Source: Pagrus major
Taxonomy: Eukaryota; Chordata; Actinopteri; Spariformes; Sparidae
Assembly: GCF_040436345.1 (NCBI RefSeq)
Contig: NC_133230.1
Location: 12,100,197 to 12,164,196 of the forward strand
Direction: 5' to 3'
Length of the DNA stretch: 64,000 nucleotides
The notes below the pieces were generated by a model. It saw only the letters and a list, made by a program, of their open reading frames with translations. It had not been told where the DNA came from and searched no databases. The stretch's first letter is position 1. The number at the start of each line of letters is the position of its first letter. Of this stretch, positions 34,666 through 47,700 are shown piece after piece. The translations under genes were made by a program, and so were the position numbers.

Positions 34666-35155
34666 TAAAGGTGCTATTTGTAAGAAAAGTTGATTTTTGT
34701 GTCTCACTCCCCCTCTGGGACGGCAGCCGACCCGTCCTACAATCCCAAAGCGAGTTGGGAATGAGACTCAAAAATCAACCACATTCAAGCATCTCATTCT
34801 GTCCACTGTGAGCCTCTATACGCAGAAACAAGTGATAGAGACATCATTCATCCTGTTACAAGACACTGTACCATCAACATGATTTTCAAGCTGTTATTTT
34901 AAAGTCAATGAAGCATATAATCCTGATTTTGGTCGTCTTTTTTTAAATAAACCACGAAAATCGTTGTCTGGAACCCAGAGAAATCTGCGAGTTCACGCTT
35001 CATTTACTTTAATTTGAATTGGTCTGTTGACTCCAGACTATAACAGTTAAGTCAAAAACCAACCCAGATTAGAAATGCAAGTTTGTTCTAGTCTCTACCA
35101 GCCTTAGCCAACATTTACACCTTAACTGACAATTAGTTTTGCCCTTTAAAGTATG
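34666..35155. repeat. Probable dispersed repeat
   Basis: Starts ACCTTTAAAGGTGCTATTTG and runs through GTCTCACTCCCCCTCTGGGA and GAGTTGGGAATGAGACTCAA. A GCCCTTTAAAG motif near 35140 could be the opposite tip. GTGCTATTTGTAAGAAA is a word I associate with multicopy fish elements. Ends are not proven. Confidence 0.35.
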
Positions 35156-35271
35156 AAACAACACTGTAAGCCTGGGCCTGGCCAGATGACGTCTTAAGCA
35201 TGTATCAATCTGGTACGCAAAGATGTGTTCGTACACGTCACCCAAACCTCCCCCTACCTGCGAATTTCACA

Positions 35272-35346
35272 AATCCCCCCCCCCCCACTTCAGTTTGTGG
35301 TCTCCATATTCAACTCTAAAGACAGCATGTGGGGGGGGGGGGGGGA
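35272..35346. repeat. Poly-C and poly-G runs facing each other
   Basis: A run of about 13 C (around 35275-35287) is followed ~45 bp later by a run of about 16 G (around 35330-35345). The runs could pair as a hairpin, and the G-run could form a quadruplex. Exact lengths are prone to sequencing error. Confidence 0.85.
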
Positions 35347-36430
35347 GACAGGTTATACTAACGAGAATTCGGCACAGGTGAGGAAATCACGTGATATCCA
35401 AAAATGGTTCGGCCTGATTGGGTATGAGGTTGTGTCATCAGGAAATAAATTAATCATCAGACTGGTTTAGACCTTTTAGTATACGTGTCATCATTCAAGT
35501 TGTTCTTGGCGCAACATTTTTATGTTGGAAACATGAGTGATACAGAGCTTCACTCTACTTTAATGAGATATGTCATGTCATTTACGATAAAGTTGCAGAT
35601 AGCAAACTTCATTTATCTCAAATTATTTTACCATCATGGCCCTGAAAACACGACTCACAAGGACTGAAGAAGCTCACAAATTATTTCAATGAACCTTTTT
35701 GGAGAACAAACCTGTAGATGTAAAATGTATTACTTTATTGATTTTGAACATCATGTTCACCTGTTGTCACTTTCCCCAAGGCAACATGTGTTCAAACTGT
35801 TCCTACTTGCAAGTCAGTCATCAATCAATGTAAGAGTTCAATATCGTCACTACCGTGTGACTAATGTCTTTGCATCTGGTTTATGCGACCAGTAACAGCT
35901 GTTTTCCATTCAGGTTGTCTGTTTTGTGATGCAGGAGACTTTTTACTGTTGATGATACCCTCGGCCCGACTCCCCCGACCTGGTGAGTCTTTGCTAATCA
36001 CGCTTGAAAACCTGCCAAACCTGAAGGAATTTCACACACAAAGACAAAAGCTCCCTTTAAACTCGGGGGCATCCGGCTCCGCTTGTCACAACCCGGCTGC
36101 TTAGATAAGGGAGATAATCATCACCGCTCACTTTCAGTATACTGTGAGGAGACAAATCATTTACTGTACATCGACATATATAGACAAAGAGAGTTCAAGA
36201 GAATCATCTTTAAGGATTATATTTGATCGTAGTTTTATAATCTGCACACTTACAGGACAGTTAGATAGGAATTAGCTCGCCGTTATTGTGTAAGAGCACA
36301 ATAGACCAGTTTTGAGGAAGTCTAAAGGAATTCCTGGCATCCTGAGCACAGTGCAAAGAGATCTCCGGCCGTTACTCCCTCACAGGCTGGTTGGAGGAGG
36401 CTGTTCCTCAGGAGGGGAGGGACTTAACAG
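35347..36430. other. Intergenic DNA upstream of the epiplakin-like gene
   Basis: No supported gene. Short ORFs are unsupported. Unlike the 23-33 kb stretch, it has few recognisable repeats. Confidence 0.4.
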
Positions 36431-36566
36431 CTGGACCTGCTGTATATCTGACCGTGAGCACAGAGGAATACGTCTGAGATGTTGGGAACTCCCCAATATC
36501 TCTGATACCAGCTGAGACCGACTGCAGACCAGCGCTGAAGAGACTGGGACTTTCCAGAAACTTCAG
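36431..36566 (+). promoter_or_regulatory. Candidate promoter and non-coding first exon of the epiplakin-like gene
   Basis: A TATA-like TGTATATCTG (36441-36450) follows a GC-rich GGAGGGGAGGGACTT stretch. A strong donor, AACTTCAG followed by GTAAGAG, sits at 36566/36567. A second 5' UTR exon may start at 41295 after a good acceptor (CCTTATCTCCACAG), with a weak donor near 41427. The coding exon starts at 41781 after TGTGTCACACAG. This chain is inferred from splice signals only. Confidence 0.35.
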
Positions 36567-37429
36567 GTAAGAGATTTTTTTTTAATTTTATTTGTTTCTA
36601 AGCTTTAAAAGAAAAGAACCAAAGAAAGGCTCATTCTTTTAGTGGAGGTGTTATAACCACATTTTTAAAACTGTGGCTTGTTTGCTTTTGTGTGGCTCAT
36701 GTAGAGGAGATAATGGTGTGAAAGCCAGAAGTGAAGAATTAACTCTGTCCTGCTGCACTGTCAGCCCACACCCTTCTGATAAAAAGGGAAAGCAAACATT
36801 CCTCACTGATTACCTTTGACCGCACTTGTAAAAATAACGTTTTGCACAAAGTAGACCTCACAAGCCTTGTGACAAGTCTGAACACAGTGTCTACATCATC
36901 CCCAGAGGCTTTTGTCTCACATAATGACGAGCATATATTTCCACAGGTGCTGAAACTATTACCTAACTCTACACGATACTCCATTACCTCATTCATTCCA
37001 GTTTTGATAGCACTTTCTAATAACAACCATTAATAAAAGGTGCATATAGTTAATCAAACTTTAGTTAATGTTTCTTTCACTGTTAACAAACAGTGAAACA
37101 TTCATTAAGTCAGCTGCCAGCCAAACAACCGACTACTTATATCAGCAAAAACAATGGTGACAAGGCTCATTAAGATTACAGATAAGGTATTGATTACACA
37201 GATTTTGGACATCCTCTACGAAAGCCCTAAACGATGATCAGTCAAACATATTAGTTCCTCCGTTTTCCCGTGATAACAGGTTACATTTTGTCAAGATCAA
37301 AAGTTATTTGTGTCATTATCAAGGACTAACAAATGTTGTTTTCCTGTTTCTTGTTAATCTCATGAAAATGACCTCTTTATCTCGGGAAACAAACATTTGT
37401 AATTCTGTGATAACAGCATAAATGACTCC

Positions 37430-37705
37430 TAATCTCGAGAAAACAAATAAGATATAACTTGTTATCAATATTAAAGTAATGTAACTTGATTACTTTGTTA
37501 CTTTTGGATTACCTCAATACCAAACATATGCCAATTGATGATGATTGAGGTTGATGATCATTCTGAATTAAAGTCCTGTTAGTATCTCATTTTTTACTGA
37601 ATGTATTTGTAATCCAAATACATCTGTTTTTATTGTAACTGTAACAGAATACAGTTACCTTTCTTTGTATCCAAATTACGTAATCCCGTTACATGTTTTC
37701 TGTTA
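37430..37705. repeat. Dispersed teleost-type repeat
   Basis: Contains AATGTAACTTGATTACTTTG, TTACTTTTGGATTACCTCAA, TGTAACTGTAACAGAATACA and TACGTAATCCCGTTACATG. These words recur in many percomorph genomes in my experience. Class not assigned. Confidence 0.5.
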
Positions 37706-38424
37706 TGCCCATCGTTCATGATGGAATAGTGGCAACAGAAAGACAACCACATATCCTTGTGGAAAGCCCTGTTAAGCAATGGTAAAGGTTCATAAACATT
37801 AGCTGTGACTTAAATTAACCATAACTGCACCATTTATTGATGACGGTTGTTATAAAGCGTTACCCAGTTTTTCGACTGCTGAAATTGTGTCAAGAATGCA
37901 CCGCAGTGTCAGTGATGATGCAATGAGCCATGCGTACTGTAGGTGGTGAGGTGATTTGCAGGTGATTTGCATTGTGCTGTTAATCTTGTTCTTCAACTTG
38001 TTTTACTTCGAGGCACAAAGGCAGCGGCTTCACTGGGTTGTTCAGCTGTTAAATCTGAACATTTAGACAGATTCTTGGCGAAGTTGAAGCAAACGAGTAA
38101 CTCATTCTGACAAGCAGGCGTGAAGCTAATGTGCCTTAAAGACTTGTCGAAGCCAGGATGCCTTCGATGACAACGTTTCACTTTCTTCAGTAAATCAATG
38201 TCAGTGGACCAGTTTTAAAAAAGAAAAGTTATTAGACGTTTATGTAATGAAACATCAGGTCAAATTGGATTTGCTTTGCTGGCTGGAAGAATGAATGAAA
38301 ACCCTGATGTTTCACTGACTTGTTGATGGACAGGAAAGGGATCCTTAATTATTTTGAGGACAATATTTTGTTGTTTAACATGATAGTAAATGATATATCT
38401 TTGGATTTTGGACTGTTGGTTGGA

Positions 38425-38762
38425 CAGAAGTATTCTGAAGTAGATGGGGACTTGTTTTAAAAACATAAAAAAAACAACATAAAATGGTTTCATACTGCTT
38501 GTCCAGCGTAATCCAAGTCTCCGGAAGCCCAGAAATCCCAAATTAATTTGAAAAGACGTTATTTACAGCCTTGACACGCAGATGAGCTCATGCACCCACT
38601 ACAGTGAAGACTTCAGCTTGAAAAAGGGTGTAAATAACAAATTTTCAAATCAATCTCGGGGCTTCTGGGGACTTGGATTACACCAGACGAGTTGTATGGA
38701 GCTTTTATATGTTAAGTTTTCTCAAGACTCAATTTTAATCTTTGGCTGAACTTTTTCTTTAA
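38425..38762. mobile_element. Fold-back MITE copy
   Basis: Shares GGGGACTTGTTTTAAAA, GCTTGTCCAGCGTAATCCAA and then inverted GGATTACACCAGACGAG(T)TGTATGGAG with the family. The right tip is degraded (GGCTGAACTTTTTCTTTAA) and the left tip is not recognisable. Confidence 0.7.
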
Positions 38763-41700
38763 TGGCTTTACTTCATGGCATGTGTCCAATCAGCTAGTGT
38801 TGTGGGCAGAACACTGAGTGATGACTGCAGATAGAAATTGGCAGCTGCATCAGAGCCACAGTAGTGCATTTTTAAACTCATGTATTTTCTCTCAACTGGA
38901 CAAATTCTCTCAACAAAACACACAATTACAATATGGGAAAAATCCTGAATACCAGATCAGATAATGTGTCTGTAATGGTGCTATACTGGTCTGCATTAGA
39001 GTCAGAGGTGGTTCTTATATTCTCCCCCCTTATATATTATGTAGATGGGAGGGACATCAGAGATTAGTTTCCTAGTACTGAGTCTCCTTCAGGGTAAAAT
39101 GAATTTGACAAAGTACTAACTGCACCCTGAGAACAGGAAACGCTACAGTATGTTAACACTGTCGTAACTCTTCAACTTTAAACAGATCATGTATGAGCCT
39201 TTACGACATGATAAGCAAATCATACGGTGCAATAAATGTAAATTGAATGTGCATCATCTTTAAAAACATTTACAAAGCGGGTGTCAGTCTCAAACAGCAG
39301 AGATACTGCTGCACCGCCTGACTGCTGCTGTTGTACAAATAGAAAAGCTTCAGTCACCTTACACGAGAAGAAGTTTGTGTTACTTGGCCTGTAGCTGCTC
39401 ATAACCACGTTGTTGTAACTGCAACATCGTGACCTCGCTGGCTTTGCATTGCATGTCGTTAAAAACAGTACACACCTTCAGTCCACTCAGATTAGAGAGC
39501 AGTATTTTTAACTACATGGTACTCACATATTATTGTGAAAAAATGCTTGTATGGCAGCTGGTGATTAATTACATCACCACAGTAGCATATAGAAATAATC
39601 ATGTGCAGAAAAGAGCCTTGTCTATGTTCCTGAACCCTCCACACCCATTTTTCTGAGAGTGATTGTATTCACTGCTACTGCAGAGTATTACGTCATCTAT
39701 CACATAAAACACAGGCACTAACCTATCAACACAAGGGGTGGAAAACGCCTCAGGTTTATAGAAAGCAGCATTCTCCTTACCAATTATTTTTATGTGGTGG
39801 CTTTTCAGTACTGGTTGTTCAAACTTTAATGTTATGGGGGGTTTTGTTAGTCTTATACAATACTGTATCTTCGAAATTTCTACTGATTTCAACCTTTTTT
39901 ATTCATAGGATCCAAATCAGATAAACTTCTTAAGAACATACAAAAAGATACTACCACTGTTTAATTTTAAGCCACCGACAAGGGCCAAACAGCAAAAATT
40001 GTCCCAAAAAATCCGTGTCGGCCTGGTGTGTCAGGGCCCTGAGGGTTTGTTAGTGTCTTTAAGCTCACTGATCTGGTTCACTTGCACTCTTCTTATTTCA
40101 AACAGGTGAGAAGTGATTGAAATACAGATATATTTTCATTACAAAAGGATGATAATTGATAATGGCACTTTGGCACCAACACTCTGCAGGGACTTTTTGT
40201 AATCGGCGGCGGTGATGGGGAGTGGAGGGGTGCGTATTTATAGCAGCATGGACGTCTGCATGCATGTCTTTTTGCTGTTGGATAGATGTGACCAGCTGAT
40301 GAGAACAGCAGATATCTTGACTGACAGCCCCAGAAAATAATGCATGAGAGGAGTGACTGACAGGATAGTATGAGAAATAAACTACAGGTCTGAACATGTG
40401 AAAGAACACTGACTGAACATTTGCTTTATTAACACCATTTCAGCTGCAGCAGGCAGCTTTGTCAAGCTGTGACACACCAACTGTACACTACCTGCTCTGA
40501 ACTAAACGGCAGACTGACAAAGTTATTGACTAGCTGGATTTGAGAATAGGGTTAAGAATTGCATAATGTTTGTGTTTCCATGCCAGTTGTTACAACACTG
40601 GGTATCTGGCTGTTCCAGTTTTGAAGCATTACATTGTTTCATGCCAAAGCAAATAAATGATGATGTTTGAGAAACTCGTCCATGAACTGGCCGAGAGTTC
40701 ATTTATAATCTTAACAGGGACAAGATGAAATTAAAAGAAACATTTAGCTTAAATTACAATCATTTTTATCTATGTGCACCATGTACTAATGCATAAATGG
40801 TGTATAAAAAAAGGACTATTGTCACTTGGACTGTGCATTCAAAACATATTTACATTAAGGTGCTTAAATTCTAACAGGGATGTGAACAAAGGCCTCAGTT
40901 GAAATGTAATTACATTTCCTGTAAAGTACTTTTTAAGTTTTTTAAATATTTAACTGAATCAAAAATATTAACGTGTTATATTTATGTCTTAGACAGTCCC
41001 TCTTTTATAGCTGTGCAAAAGGAAGCCTGTACTGTCAAATTGGAAACACTTGAAAAAATCATCTGTATTGGATTAAGTGTACCATATACACCGTCAGTGT
41101 TGTATCAATAACATAACAGACATAATTATGTCTGTGTTGATTCTGGCTGGAGTTTAAAGTAAATGAACCAAAATACACAGGAGTAATAAAGACTTAGAGT
41201 GCACGATAAAAAAAGAAATATAAAACAATCACAGGATCAAATAATAAACGATAACAATATAATAAAACACACTTTGCTTGCCTTATCTCCACAGGAACAG
41301 TGTTTCAAAGCACCAGGACTCTGACCATAAAATCCAGGGTATCTTTGGTCTTTATCGCCCTTATCCTGGACGGTGAGAAGCATCCGAAGACCTGAGGCCA
41401 CCGACAGACTCATAAGGAAGCTAAAAGGTTTGATATAAAGTTGGATGATGCACCATGTACTGTAAAAGTTATCTTACTCCAAATCGTGAACACCATATTA
41501 GTCTTTGCCAAAAATACATTTAGACTTTCGCTTCTACTAAAGACTAGAAATAACTATAAATACAGTACAAAATGCACATATTTAGCCAAACAATACAATA
41601 GAGTGGTAACTGAGTGCATTTTGTGATTGTAAGGCATTGCGTATAATTTCAACACAATGCAGTTTCTTAATAAGAATCTCCATATCTACAAATTTGTGGT

Positions 41701-41794
41701 GGACATATGGATATATTTTACTAACAGACAATGCATGCAATATTTTAAACAATTTAAGCTAATGTTTCTGTGTCACACAGCTCTTTAGGTCAAG

Positions 41795-44700
41795 ATGGGT
41801 CAAGAGGTGGAGCAGAATGGCCACACAGAAGTCCACAAACCTGTGGCTGGCATATTTCTGGAGAAGACAAAGGAGAAGATAACAATATACCAAGCCATGA
41901 AAAAACGTCTTCTCAAGCCAGGAACAGCATTAGCAATGCTTGAGGCGCAAGCAGCCACAATGGGCATCATAGACCCGATAAACAATCGAATACTTCCTGT
42001 TGCAGATGCTGTTAAAGAGGGAATAGTTGGACCAGAGATGAAAGAGAAACTCCTCACAGCAGAGAAAGCTGTCAGTGGCTATGTAGACCCCTACACTAAC
42101 CAAATGGTGTCTGTATTCCAAGCTATGCAGAAAGATTTAGTTCCAAGAGATTATGGGTTGAGGCTGCTTGAGGCACAGATAGCCACACAAGGCCTGTTTG
42201 ATCCTGTGGAGAAGATAAATCTCTCAGTTGAATCTGCGATTCAAAAGGGCTACTATGAAAAAGGTTTCCTAGATAACCAGGTGTCTGAGCTTAGAGTGTT
42301 CTACAATCCAAGCTCACAAGAAAATCTCAACTACCAAGACCTCCTTGAGAAATGCACTGTGGAGCCTGACACAGGCCTGCTGCTCCTTCCTGTTTGCGTC
42401 ACCTTTAAAGGTCTACGAAGAGGGGTTTCCTCCACTGAACTCCTTGAATCAAAGATCATTGACAAAGAAACATATGATGACCTACAGAAGGGAAAAACCA
42501 CAACACAGGATGTGATGTTGATGGAAACAGTGAAAGAATACCTTGAGGGCAAAGGCAGTATTGCAGGCATTGCTGTACTTTCATCAGATCAGAGGATGAG
42601 CATTTATGCAGCCATGAAGAAAGGCATACTGATGCCTGGAACAGCTCTTGTTCTACTGGAGGCACAAGCTGCGACTGGGTTCATGATTGATCCTGTTGAA
42701 AATAAAAAGTTCTCTGTGGACGAAGCCATTAAGCACAAACTTTTTGGCCCAGAATATCATGCAAAACTGCTTTCTGCTGAGCGGGCAGTCACTGGATACA
42801 AAGACCCATACACAGGTGAAACTATATCCCTGTTTCAAGCACTGTCAAAAGACCTCATCGTCAAGGAACACGGGATCCGCCTACTTGAGGCGCAAATCGC
42901 TACAGGTGGAATAATAGACCCAATCAACAGTCACAGACTCCCCACAGAAGTGGCCTTCAAGAGAGGCTATTTTGATGAAAAATTTAACACAATACTCGAG
43001 GATTCAGGGGATGACACGAAAGGGTTTTTTGATCCGAACACAGAAGAGAATCTAACTTATCTTCAGCTGATGGAAAGGTGTGTCACAGATCCCATCACTG
43101 GACTGTGCCTCCTGCCTCTCCTTGAGAAGTCAGACAGGCTGAATTTTAACTTCATTGATCACCAAACTAAAATGGCCTTCAAAAAGGAGATGGTGAAAGT
43201 GACATGTGGGAAGTACATGGGGATGACAGTATCTCTGTGGGAACTCCTCATGTCAGAATACTTCGATGAGCACCAGAGGACAGACATAATTCAAAAATAC
43301 AGAGAAGGGAAGCTCAATATCAAGACAATCATCACAATGGTTCTGGAAGTCATAGAAAAGACTGTGAAAACAACAAATGTTGTTTTTGAAGGCATCAGAG
43401 AAACTGTCACAGCCAAACAGCTAGTGGATGCAGATATCATCAGTAAGGAGGTTCTGGAGGATCTGGAAAAGGGGAAAATAACAGTGAAGGAAGTGATTGA
43501 AGATGAAAATATAAACGTGTACCTACAGGGGAAAGACAGCATTGCAGGTATCCTGCTGCCTGATTCTCAAATCATGACCATTTACCAGGCAAAACAAAAA
43601 GGAAAGCTGATGCCAGGAACTGCTCTTATTCTACTGGAGGCACAGGCAGCAACAGGGTTCATCATTGACCCGATTGGTAACAGAAAGTTTTCAGTGGATG
43701 ATGCTGTCAAAGCAAAGATTGTGGGGACTGATGTCTGTCAAAAGCTGCGCTCAGCAGAGAAAGCTGTTACTGGGTACAAAGATCCATACAACGGTAAAAC
43801 AATCTCTTTGTTCCAAGCCATGCAAAAAGATCTCATCATAAAAGACCACGGAATTCGACTTCTGGAGGCACAAATTGCCACTGGTGGGATCATTGACCCA
43901 GTGAACAGCCATCGCATTCCTGTCCATGTGGCCTATAAGAGGGGATACTTCAATGAGGAAATGAATCAGATCCTGAATGATCCAAGTGATGATACCAAAG
44001 GATTCTTTGACCCCAACAACCACGAGAACCTGACATACCTGCAACTCATGGCGAGATGTGTCACAGATCCCAGTACAGGTCTGTGCCTCTTGCCACTCAA
44101 AAGCAAAGACAAGAAAATAAACATAGATGATAATATGAGAGAAGTGTTCAAAACAACAACAGTTACTGTTAAGTATGGCAGGTTCAAGGGCAAGCACACA
44201 ACACTGTGGGATATCATCAATTCAGAGTATCTGTCTGAGGACAAAAGACAGGAGTTCTTCAAGCTCTTCAAGTCAAGGAAAATCACCATCGAGCAACTCA
44301 TTGTCACCATCATAGAGATCATTGAGAGCAAAGAGATTAAAAAGCAAGCAGGGCTGAACTTTGAAGGTCTCAGAGGAAATATCTCAGTTGTGGACCTGTT
44401 GGAGCTGGAAATTGTGGATGAAAAAACATACAGCAGCTTGGTCGAGGGAAAGATGACAAGCAATGATGTGATGAAGATGGACAATGTGAGAGCCTACCTA
44501 CAAGGAAAAAGTTGTGTGGCAGGGGTGATACTGCAACCCTCCAATCAGAAGCTGAGCATCTATGAGGCACAGAGAATTGGCATTCTCACACCTGGGACTG
44601 CCCTTTGCCTCCTTGAAGCACAAGCAGCCACAGGGTTCATTGTTGATCCTCTGAATAACAAAAAACTCACAGTGGAACAAGCTCTCAAAGAAAAGGTCAT

Positions 44701-47700
44701 TTGTCCACAGATGTATGAAAAGCTCTTGTCTGCGGAGAGGGCCGTCACTGGTTACAGAGATCCATACACTGATCAAAAGATCTCACTTTTCCAAGCTTTG
44801 AAAAAGGATCTTATCGTCAAGCAGCATGGCATCCGTTTACTTGAGGCCCAGATTGCTACAGGTGGTATCATTGATCCCTTGAAGTGTCTTCACTTGCCTC
44901 TTGAGGTTGCATACAGAAAAGGCTATTTTGACACAGATCTTAATCAAATCCTGTCCGACCCAAGTGATGACACAAAGGGCTTTTTTGACCCAAACACACA
45001 AGACAATCTGACATACATGGAGATGTTGAGTAGATGTGTCAAAGATTCGGAAACGGGACTGTTTCTCCTGCCAATGAATGACACACGAAAAGCTACAGGA
45101 ACAAAGTCAAAAGTGTACACCGACACAGAGATAAAGCAGTGTTTTGAAAAGACAACTGTGAGCATCTCTGCAGGACGCTTCTCGGGAAAATCAGTTTCCC
45201 TCTGGGACTTGATTCATTCTGGGTACTTCACTGAAGAACAGAGGTTTGAATTCACTGACAAATACAGAACACGGAAGATTACCATAGAAACCATAATCAC
45301 ATCAGTGATTTCCACCATTGACAAACTGGAGGAGATTGAAAATCTCAAAATGGTAATGGGACTGCGAAATCCTGTCTCTGCACAACAACTACTGGATTCA
45401 GACATCATTGATGCAAAAACATTCCAACAGGTGAAAGAAGGAAAACTCACTCTTGAAGCAGTCACCCAACAGGAACCTGTGAGAGGCTACCTGAAGGGAA
45501 CCGGAAGCATCGCTGGAATTAAGGTTTATCCATCCAAAGAAGTAATGAGCATATATGAAGCAAAAAAGAAAGATCTTCTGACACCTGGCATTGCCCTTGA
45601 ACTGCTTGAAGCGCAGGCTGCAACAGGATGGATCATTGATCCTATCAAAAACAAGCTCTATGCTGTTGACGAGGCAGCAAAGGAGAAAGTAATTGGAGCA
45701 GATGTCCATGAGCAACTTCTCTCAGCTGAACGGGCTGTGACTGGCTATCAAGATCCATTCACAGATACAACAATATCCCTGTTTGAAGCCATGAACGAAG
45801 AGCTGATTCAACGAAGCGATGGCATTCGTCTTCTTGAAGTACAGATAGCAACTGGAGGAATAATTGACCCGAATCAAAGCCACAGACTACCTGTTCATGT
45901 TGCGATGAAAAAGGGTTGTCTCGATGAAGAAACAAGCAAAATTCTGCTGAACCCCACGGATGATGCAAAGGGATACTTTGACCCAAATACCAAAGAAAAC
46001 CTCTCTTACCTCCAGCTCATAAAGCGGTGTGAGAAAGATCCTGAAACTGGGCTACTACTTCTACCCCTGCATGGAGAGGAATCCCACGAATTTCACACAG
46101 ATGAGAAAATAGAGCTTGACTTCAAAAACACAAGTATTGCCATGAATGTAGGAAAATTTAAAAACAAAGAGGTGACATTGTGGGAAGTGTTGCTCTCTGA
46201 ATACATATCAGAACAAAAAAGGGGCCAGCTCATACAACAGTACAAGACAGGGACCATGAAAATAGAGGAGATCATTGAAATACTCACTGTAATCATTACA
46301 GAGGTGTCATCCAAACAAAGAAAGTTCAAAGGACTAAGAAAGCAGGTCTCAGCCAGTGAGTTGTATGAGTCAAAGATTATCTCAAAGGAACTTTTCACAC
46401 AGATTATTCAAGGGCAAGTGACTGAAGACAATGTTAACAAAATGGAATCGATTCAACAGTTCCTTGGAGCAACAAACTCCATAGCAGGTGTGAGAGTTGA
46501 ATCTACAAAGAAAGTAATGAGCATCTATGAAGCCAGAACCAAAGGTCTGCTGACCCCTGGCACATCTCTTGTGCTGCTGGAGGCCCAAGCTGCCACTGGC
46601 TTTGTCATCGACCCAGTGAACAACAAGAAACTTTCTGTAGAGGAAGCTGTGGCTCAAGGAGTAGTGGGCACTGAGTGGAAAAAGAAACTGCTTTCAGCAG
46701 AAAGAGCAGTTACAGGATACAAAGATCCCTACACTGGAAACACAATTTCTCTGTTCCAGGCCTTGAAAAAAGATCTAATTGTCAAAGATCATGGAATTCG
46801 TCTCCTTGAAGCTCAGATTGCCACAGGAGGTATAATTGATCCAGTGTACAGTCACAGAGTGCCTGTACAGGTGGCATATCAAAGAGGTTACTTTGATGAG
46901 GGAATGAACCAGATTCTGTCTGACGCTGATGATGACACCAAGGGCTTCTTTGATCCAAACACTCAAGAGAACCTCACCTATCTCCAGCTGGTTGAGAGGT
47001 GCGTCACAGATCCCATCACAGGCCTTAACTTGCTGTCCATTGTGAAGAAAGGAGAGTTTTACTTCTTTGTTGATGAGGCAACAAAACTCATTCTGAAATC
47101 TACAACAACAACCAAAGCAGGAGGGAAATACAGAGGAACAACAGTGTCTCTGTGGGATCTGCTCTACTCCAAATACATCACAGAGGAAAAGAGGAGAGAG
47201 CTTGTGCAGCAGTTCAAGTCTGGATCAATCACAATTGAACGCTTTTTGGAGATCATCCTGACAATCATTCAGAAGCAGACCACAACAACCTCAGCGTCAT
47301 CAATCGTCACATGCCAACCACCAGAAACAAAAGTGGACGGCAGCACAACAAAAACCACCATCACCACTACAACCACAGAGACAAGTGAAGTTAAAAATTT
47401 CCATGGAATCAGAAAGGATGTCACTGCTACCGAGTTGCTTGAATCAAAAATCATCGATGCGGACCTCTACAAAGATATTAGCGCTGGAAAAGTCACTGTG
47501 ATAGAAGTAAGCGAAATGGACTCAGTACGTAAGTACTTAGAGGGAACTAACTGCATCGCAGGGGTGTACCTGCAGTCCACTGAAGAGACGATGAGTATCT
47601 ATGAAGCCAAAAGAAAAGGCCTGCTGACTCCTGGTACATCTCTTGTGCTGCTGGAGGCCCAAGCTGCCACTGGCTTTGTCATCGACCCAGTGAACAACAA

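Larger units (their letters stand above)
36567..41780 (+). other. Presumed 5' UTR intron(s) of the epiplakin-like gene
   Basis: No coding exon is seen. It holds a dispersed repeat (37430-37705) and a fold-back MITE copy (38425-38762). The remainder, 38763-41294, shows only short unsupported ORFs. Confidence 0.4.

Noticed and set aside
39599-40409. Minus-strand ORFs of 97 and 103 residues in the presumed eppk1 5' intron
   Set aside because: No known motif and no supporting neighbours. They look random.
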